Shown here piece after piece: positions 59,101 through 64,000 of a DNA stretch of 64,000 nt. Each line of letters opens with the position of its first letter. Position 1 is the stretch's first letter. Origin of the DNA: Ditylenchus dipsaci (taxonomy: Eukaryota; Nematoda; Chromadorea; Rhabditida; Anguinidae); the NCBI GenBank assembly GCA_004194705.1, contig SADC01000886.1, positions 496,001-560,000 on the forward strand, written 5' to 3'. A program made the position numbers and the translations under genes. Under the pieces are notes generated by a model. The model did not search any database and was not told the origin of the DNA. It worked only from the letters and a program-made list of their open reading frames with translations.

Positions 59101-59355
59101 AGGGGCCTATTTCACTAATTGAAGGTTGGAAAATGAAAAGTGGAAAATGGAAAGTGGAAAGTGGAAAATGGAAAGTGGAAAGTGGAAAATGGAAATTCAT
59201 TTTCTATTTCACTAACATTTTGGAAAATTGGAAATGAAAAGTGGAAAGTGAAAAGTGGAAAATTTCCATGGAAAATTTCCGCTTCTGTTTCACTATTTGA
59301 AAAGTGGAAAATGGAAAGTGGAAAATTGGAAAATTTTCAATGGAAAATTGATGAC
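59101..59355. repeat. GGAAAATGGAAAGTGG foldback, copies 2 and 3 head to head
   Basis: At 59095-59105 the inverse end of one copy (58930-59098) meets the start of another, giving GATAGGCCCAGGGGCCTATT. This copy runs through repeated GGAAAGTGGAAAATGG words and lacks a clear right end. Confidence 0.55.
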
Positions 59356-59469
59356 TGAGGCTTTGGTCTACAAATTTTGGAAAACTGGAATTTTTTCATT
59401 TCCTTTTGATTTTCTTTTGTAACCACAAAACATGTTTTCTGACCACCCTAAGCCCCTATTAACTACCCT

Positions 59470-59865
59470 AACCACTTGAAATACCGAAAACTACTCAAAA
59501 CATCTTGATATATCCCAACCCACAAAAAAGAACCCGAAAGCACCGAAAACACCAAAACCACCCAAAACCACCAAAACCACCCAAACCACTCAAAAACACC
59601 GAACACACCCAAAACCAACCAAACGGCCCAAAACCACCTAAACCCACCCAAACACCCAAAACCACCGAAAACCACCCAGAATCACCAGAAACTGCCTAAA
59701 ACCACCCGAAACCGCCCAAAACTATCCAAAACTGCTCAAAATGTCTGATTTCGAATTTTTTTAGGTGGTTATGGTAGTTTTGGTGGTTTTCAGTGATTCA
59801 GGGTGGTTTAGGGTGGTCTTGAATGGTTTGAGTGGTTTTTGGTGGTTTGGAGTGGTTTCGGGTGT
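59470..59865. repeat. CCACCCAAAACCACC low-complexity inverted repeat
   Basis: 59470-59740 is CCACCCAAAACCACC-like, 59760-59865 its inverse (GGTGGTTTTGGTGG). The pattern recurs at 60370-60490 and 60895-61010 inside the next element. ORFs here are Pro/Lys or Trp/Phe repeats and were not called. Confidence 0.55.
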
Positions 59866-59889
59866 TCATTAGCTGTGTTTTTAACTTCA

Positions 59890-61462
59890 GAAAGATGTCA
59901 TCAAGTGATGAACGCTTTGGGAATGAATGTGTCTGAAAGTGGAGAAGTGCAGAAAAGGAAGGAAGTGTCAGCGTCCTCAAGACTATTGAAGAAGAACATA
60001 CTCATGGGTGTTTCAAAGTAAATTGCATCAGTATTTGTTATTTCTTGAATTTTTCAATATATGCATGTTTCAGCGAATAGCAGACTCCAAGATCAACAAA
60101 GAAGAGATTGTTCACTGAAGTTTCCAAGTAATTTTTTAAAACTTTTGCGGGCTAGGGAAACTTGCCAAAAACGAATTTGCCAAACGTATGTTTTGCCAAA
60201 ACGAAATTTGCCAAACGAAATTTGCCAAAACGAAATTTGCCAAATCGAAATGCGCCAAAACGAAATATGCCAATACGAAATTTGCCAAAACGAAATTTGG
60301 CCAACGAACCAACAGGGGGACCAAGGCAGTTTTACGTTTTTTTCAAAATTTTCGAAATTGTGTCCTAACTGTCCTAACCACCTAAAATCACCCCAAACCA
60401 GCGAAAACCACCCAAATCACCCAAAACCATCCAAAATCACACAAAACACCCAGAACACCAAGAACCACCAGAAACCATTCAAACTTCACCAAACAAAAAT
60501 TTAAATTTAATTTAAATTTTAGTCTGAACCAACCAAACCAAGTGGTCGTCGACTTGGATCGAATTTTTTTACGTTTTCGGGTTCCAAAACCTATTTTCTG
60601 GACTTATTCGTGCACGCTGAACATAGTTTGACAGTGGTAAATCACGTTTTATGAAAAAATTTTGAGTTTTGGGGAATAATTGATTTGGTAAAATCAATTA
60701 TTTGCCAAAACTCAAAAAATAACTGAGAAAACGGCATTTTGCCACTGTCAAACCATGTTAAGTGTGCACGAATTAGTCTAGAAAACTGGTTTTAGAACCC
60801 AAAAACGTAAAAAAATTTTTTGATCCAAGTGGACGACCACTTGGTTTGCTTGGTTCAGACTAAAAATTCAAATTCCCGCAAAATTTTTGTTTAGTGTAGT
60901 TTTGGATGGTTCGGGTGGTTTGGGGTGTTTTGGGTTGTTTAGTGTGATTTTGGGTGGTTTTTGCTGTTTAGGTGGTTTTTCGTTGTTTGGGTGGTTTTAG
61001 GTGGTTAGGACACAGTTTCGAAAATTTCGAAAAAAACGTAAAAACTGCCTTGGTCCCCCTGTTGGTTCGTTGGCCAAATTTCGTTTCGGCAAATTTCGTT
61101 TTGGCATATTTCGTTTTGGCGCATTTCGATTTGGCAAATTTCGTTTTGGCAAATTTCGTTTTGGCAAATTTCGTATTTTGCAAATTTCGTTTTTGGCAAG
61201 TTTCCCCTAGCCCTTTTGCGTAAGCTCCACACTAAGCTTTTTTGATGAAGAAATCAAAGCCGAGTAGCTGCGCAAGTTGACGTTGGAAAATCGTTTTCTG
61301 GAGCTCTGCATCTACGAAAAGGAACTGGTCTTGGGTATCCCGCCTGAACTGAGAATCTTTGCCCTTCAAGAACAGCCATTGGAAGAACTAGAAAAACAGA
61401 CGGAAGAGCAAGAATATTCTTTGAAGGGAACCAGTAGATATGCAAGGCTTTTGTTTGGATGA
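59890..61462 (+). CDS. Coiled-coil protein of unknown function, interrupted by a transposon
   Basis: Three exons. 59890-60018 (after an AACTTCAG acceptor) encodes HQVMNALGMNVSESGEVQKR and KKNILMGV. About 60074-60128 encodes NSRLQDQQRRDCSLKFP. 61222-61462 encodes FFDEEIKAE, a TAG, then LRKLTLENRFLELCIYEKEL and GIPPELRIF, an acidic tail and a TGA. The leucine/glutamate heptads with LENRFLEL are typical of the C-terminal coiled coil of MADF or Myb/SANT-like DNA-binding proteins; that family link is a guess. The TAG (where CAG or GAG would fit) suggests a pseudogene or a sequence error. The last intron was small (about 90 bases) before a 1,063-bp element jumped in. Upstream exons were not identified. 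Confidence 0.4.
60150..61212. mobile_element. GGCT-ended element with ACGAAATTTGCCAA arms, 8-bp TSD
   Basis: Ends GGCTAGGGAAACTTGCC and, reversed, GGCTAGGGGAAACTTGCC; perfect TSD CTTTTGCG (60142-60149, 61213-61220). Both arms are tandem ACGAAATTTGCCAA units (60165-60305; inverse 61070-61200), then CCAAGGC-type words, then CCTAAACCACC words, around an AAGTGGTCG foldback (60521-60870). Confidence 0.93.
60521..60870. repeat. AAGTGGTCG foldback, complete copy
   Basis: Ends TAGTCTGAACCAACCAAACC and inverse; each arm carries AAGTGGTCGTCGACTTGG, GTGCACGCTGAACATAG and a run to an AAAATCAATTATT centre. Nested at the middle of 60150-61212. Confidence 0.7.
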
Positions 61463-62260
61463 TGTAATGTTTGGCGAAAATAAACATTGTAAATAAACAC
61501 TCAATCTGTATACACGGATATCAACCACTTCTCCGAGCAGACCCGTTAAAAATCGAGGAATCAATTGAACGCGTAAACAAGAACAATAACCAATAATTCT
61601 GATCACACGAGTATGCTTATCGTGATTACTAAACTTAGGGATATACAATCGACAATTACCTGGCTTATACTTAAATCATAATCATTCTGCAATTATACAG
61701 CTCAAATTAAAGTTGTTGCATCGAAAAAAAACATTAATCAACTTTTCATGTAAAAATTATCTTTGAGAAAAATTTTCATTATTCATGAAAAAGTGGAAAA
61801 TTGGAAAGTGGAAAATGGAAATGGAAAGTGAAATTTTTTTTAGTGAAACAGAAAACTGGAAAGTTTCCACTTTCCATTTTCCACTTTCCATTTCCATTTT
61901 TCATTTAGTGAAACAGAAAATTATCACTTTCCATTTTCCACTTTCCATTTTCCAATTTTCAAGGAAACTTTCCCAATCTTCAATTAGTGAAATAGGCCCC
62001 AGATGATCACTTCGCGATATAGAATTAATTGCTTTTGTATCTCGGCTACTGTAAGGCGCCAAGCAATCTTGTTGATCTTATTTTTCATGGATTTCTCAAA
62101 GGGTTATATTTGAAATTGGCCATAGAATACTGAATTTTGGCCATAGAATATTTAATTTTGGCCCTAGTTTTTTTTTGGCCGTAGAATACTGAATTTAACC
62201 CTTAAATTTCTGAATTTCGGCCATAGAATTCTGAATTTCGACCGTGGATTTCTAAATAAC
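61463..62260. other. No gene; GGAAAATGG foldback and GGCCATAGAATA words
   Basis: 61463-61780 has nothing I can support. 61785-61998 is another GGAAAATGGAAA foldback ending CTTCAATTAGTGAAATAGGC. 62105-62250 repeats TTGGCCATAGAATACTGAA-type words about six times. Confidence 0.5.
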
Positions 62261-62571
62261 CAAATTAATTGGTCGTCCATTTGGTGCGTTTTTTTAAGCT
62301 TTTCGAATTCCAAACCTGTTTTTGGACTAATTCGAGCATCCTAGAGGAGGTTTGATAAATAATAAGATCCCATTTTGTAGGTAGTAACTGGAAAAGCTGG
62401 CGCCGCATACGCGACTGTCACGACAGACTACGCTACCTGCCCTACCTATCCTTCTACCTACTGTTCGGGTACCATCCAGGTGGTTCAGGTACCATACAAG
62501 CGCTATCCTAAATAACTCTGCACAGTCAACTGTGTGTCCAGACGGACATATAGTCAACTGTGTATTCTAAC

Positions 62572-63431
62572 GGCTGTACGAACTTTCGTAACAAGACAAT
62601 TTCGTAAGAGCGAAGTTTCGTAAGAGCGAACTTTCGTAAGAAACATTTTCGTAAGAAACAGTTTCGTAACAGCGAAATTCGTAAGAAAATTTTTCGTAAC
62701 AGCGAATTTTCGTAAGAAACTTTATCGTAACAGCGAATTTTCGTAACGAATTTCTTTCGTAAGAGGAAATGATCGAAATTTTTTTCACTCTTATTCAATT
62801 TTTCTAATTCAGGATTTCATTTGATTCATTTGTTTTGGCCTTTCTGTCACTGTTTGACACTTCGAACAGTTAATTATATGACTATTAACTGTATGAGCAC
62901 AAAAATTGGTAAGCATAGATCATATGACTGAAAATTTTGATAATTAGTTGACCCCAGATTTTTCATCAATTAGGAGACCAGCAGAAATACCCAAAAGCAT
63001 GGTGAAAAAGTCCGAGCTAGAATTCATATATTATATACTACACATAGCTATATCACATTAGTGGCATGTATGGTGCAGTAGGTAAGTTGATGGGATGAAT
63101 TTTTTCACCAGTGGTTCGATTCCACCCTCTGACTGTTTCATTTTTTCTTGACTATTTATGGTCAAAAGATCACAGAAGCTATAAGAAACATCAAAGGAGG
63201 ATCAAAAAGCAAAAAAAGCAACTTAACATATCACTAATGTTACTGAAAACCGCGTTACGAAAAAGCTTGTTACGAAAATTCGCTGTTACGAAAAACTTTC
63301 TTACGAAAATTCGCTCTTACGAAAAAGTTTCTTACGAAAATTCGCTCTTACGAAAAAAATTTCTTACGAAAATTCGCTTTTACGAAAATTCGCTCTTACG
63401 AAATTGTCTTCTTACGAAAGTTCGTACAGCC
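62572..63431. mobile_element. GGCT-ended element with TTCGTAACAGCGAA arms, 8-bp TSD
   Basis: Ends GGCTGTACGAACTTTCGTAA and inverse, perfect TSD ATTCTAAC (62564-62571, 63432-63439). Arms are tandem units such as GCGAATTTTCGTAAGAAAC. A tRNA-like sequence (63067-63125: TGGTGCAGTAGGTAAGTTG and GGTTCGATTCC) lies in the centre. Confidence 0.93.
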
Positions 63432-63499
63432 ATTCTAACATATAGTTAACATGTCATGACGAAGATACATCCAGGCAACATTGCTATCATATATATAGA

Positions 63500-63720
63500 A
63501 GAAGACGGCTAAATTTAACCTGACCCCCAGCACTCAGGTAAACCTGACCGCCACCAGTCAATTCAGCTTGGGTGACCAAAGCAAAGCAATTTTTAATTTT
63601 TTTTTTAAATCTCAAAAACAATTAAAAAAAGAATTTAAAAAATTTCGCCTTGGTCCCCAAGCTGAATTGACTGGTGGGGTCAGGTTTACCTGAGTGGTGG
63701 GGGTCAGATTAAACTGCTCC
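63500..63720. repeat. GGTCAGGTTTACCTGA foldback
   Basis: Left AACCTGACCCCCAGCACTCA, right inverse GAGTGGTGGGGGTCAG, with the inner word CAGCTTGGGTGACCAAAGC and inverse shared with other elements (23860, 60310). The remaining 63721-64000 shows no gene. Confidence 0.6.
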
Positions 63721-64000
63721 GAAGAAGACTCTACCTAGGTACTACGACCTGAGCATCACCTGGACGCTCTAGGAGGCTTGAAGCTACTCCAGAACTTAGA
63801 TTCCTGTAAGTCAAATCGCTGTTTTAGTTTTATCAAACCATGTTTAAGATACGATTCAAGATAGGATACAATGGTTTTAAATTACTCACAGCTAAATAAA
63901 AAATTTAGGATTCTAGAGGTGGATGCCCTTATAGGTGAGGTACCAGTTGGTTTTCCTACCCTCCCCTAGGATTACTGGTTCACTTATGACGGTTATTCGA

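Noticed and set aside
60061..61232. Lys/Asn/Phe-rich ORFs on both strands (for example KFAKTKFAKR)
   Set aside because: Direct translation of the ACGAAATTTGCCAA minisatellite arms.
62526..63449. Repetitive LLRKFAVTK-type ORFs
   Set aside because: Translation of the TTCGTAAC arms of a bounded transposon.

Overview
This is a eukaryotic, almost certainly animal, window: spliced genes with short GT-AG introns, an AT-rich background and extreme density of DNA transposons. The collagen prolyl 4-hydroxylase alpha subunit is closest in wording to nematode PHY proteins (for example KWVSNKWIHE near the C-terminus), so I favour a repeat-rich nematode; the clade is an inference.

Host genes recognised: (1) a collagen prolyl 4-hydroxylase alpha subunit, + strand, 5303-16796, about 12 exons, whose iron-site exon and the following exon each exist as two tandem alternative versions; (2) a rhomboid-family membrane protein, - strand, about 26572-27366, partial; (3) poly(ADP-ribose) glycohydrolase (PARG), - strand, 44963 to 32902, 15 exons found, with very large introns filled by nested transposons; (4) an intron-containing ribosomal protein S4 pseudogene, + strand, 41730-43044, lying inside a PARG intron; (5) transcription elongation factor SPT4, + strand, 54622 to about 55613; (6) a short coiled-coil gene of unknown function, + strand, 59890-61462. 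Less certain are a Ser-rich ORF (2497-3281) and a tyrosine-recombinase-like fragment (25803-26117).

Transposon genes: three decayed hAT-like transposases (100-1620 -, 20147-21720 +, 30540-31869 +) and a Ty3-type gag-protease remnant (57680-58871 -).

The rest is dominated by non-autonomous inverted-repeat elements. Several can be bounded to the base by target-site duplications (TSD): 8-bp TSD elements (4318-4519, 12239-12646, 17070-17352, 24855-25568, 33869-35092, 34038-35036, 35896-40016, 42362-42956, 60150-61212, 62572-63431), TA-flanked elements (30045-30296, 34417-34678, 40890-41140, 41205-41632, 50812-51234, 52114-52266, 54320-54560, 54820-55246) and one TTAA-flanked element (46588-47459). 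Many carry arms built of short tandem units, and related elements keep the same ends and core while the unit word differs and is mirrored in both arms. A block of the hydroxylase gene (13404-15222) is repeated almost identically at 28406-30483, differing mainly in homopolymer lengths plus a MITE insertion. Several coding frames are broken by loss of a single G in a G run, which looks more like consensus error than gene death.
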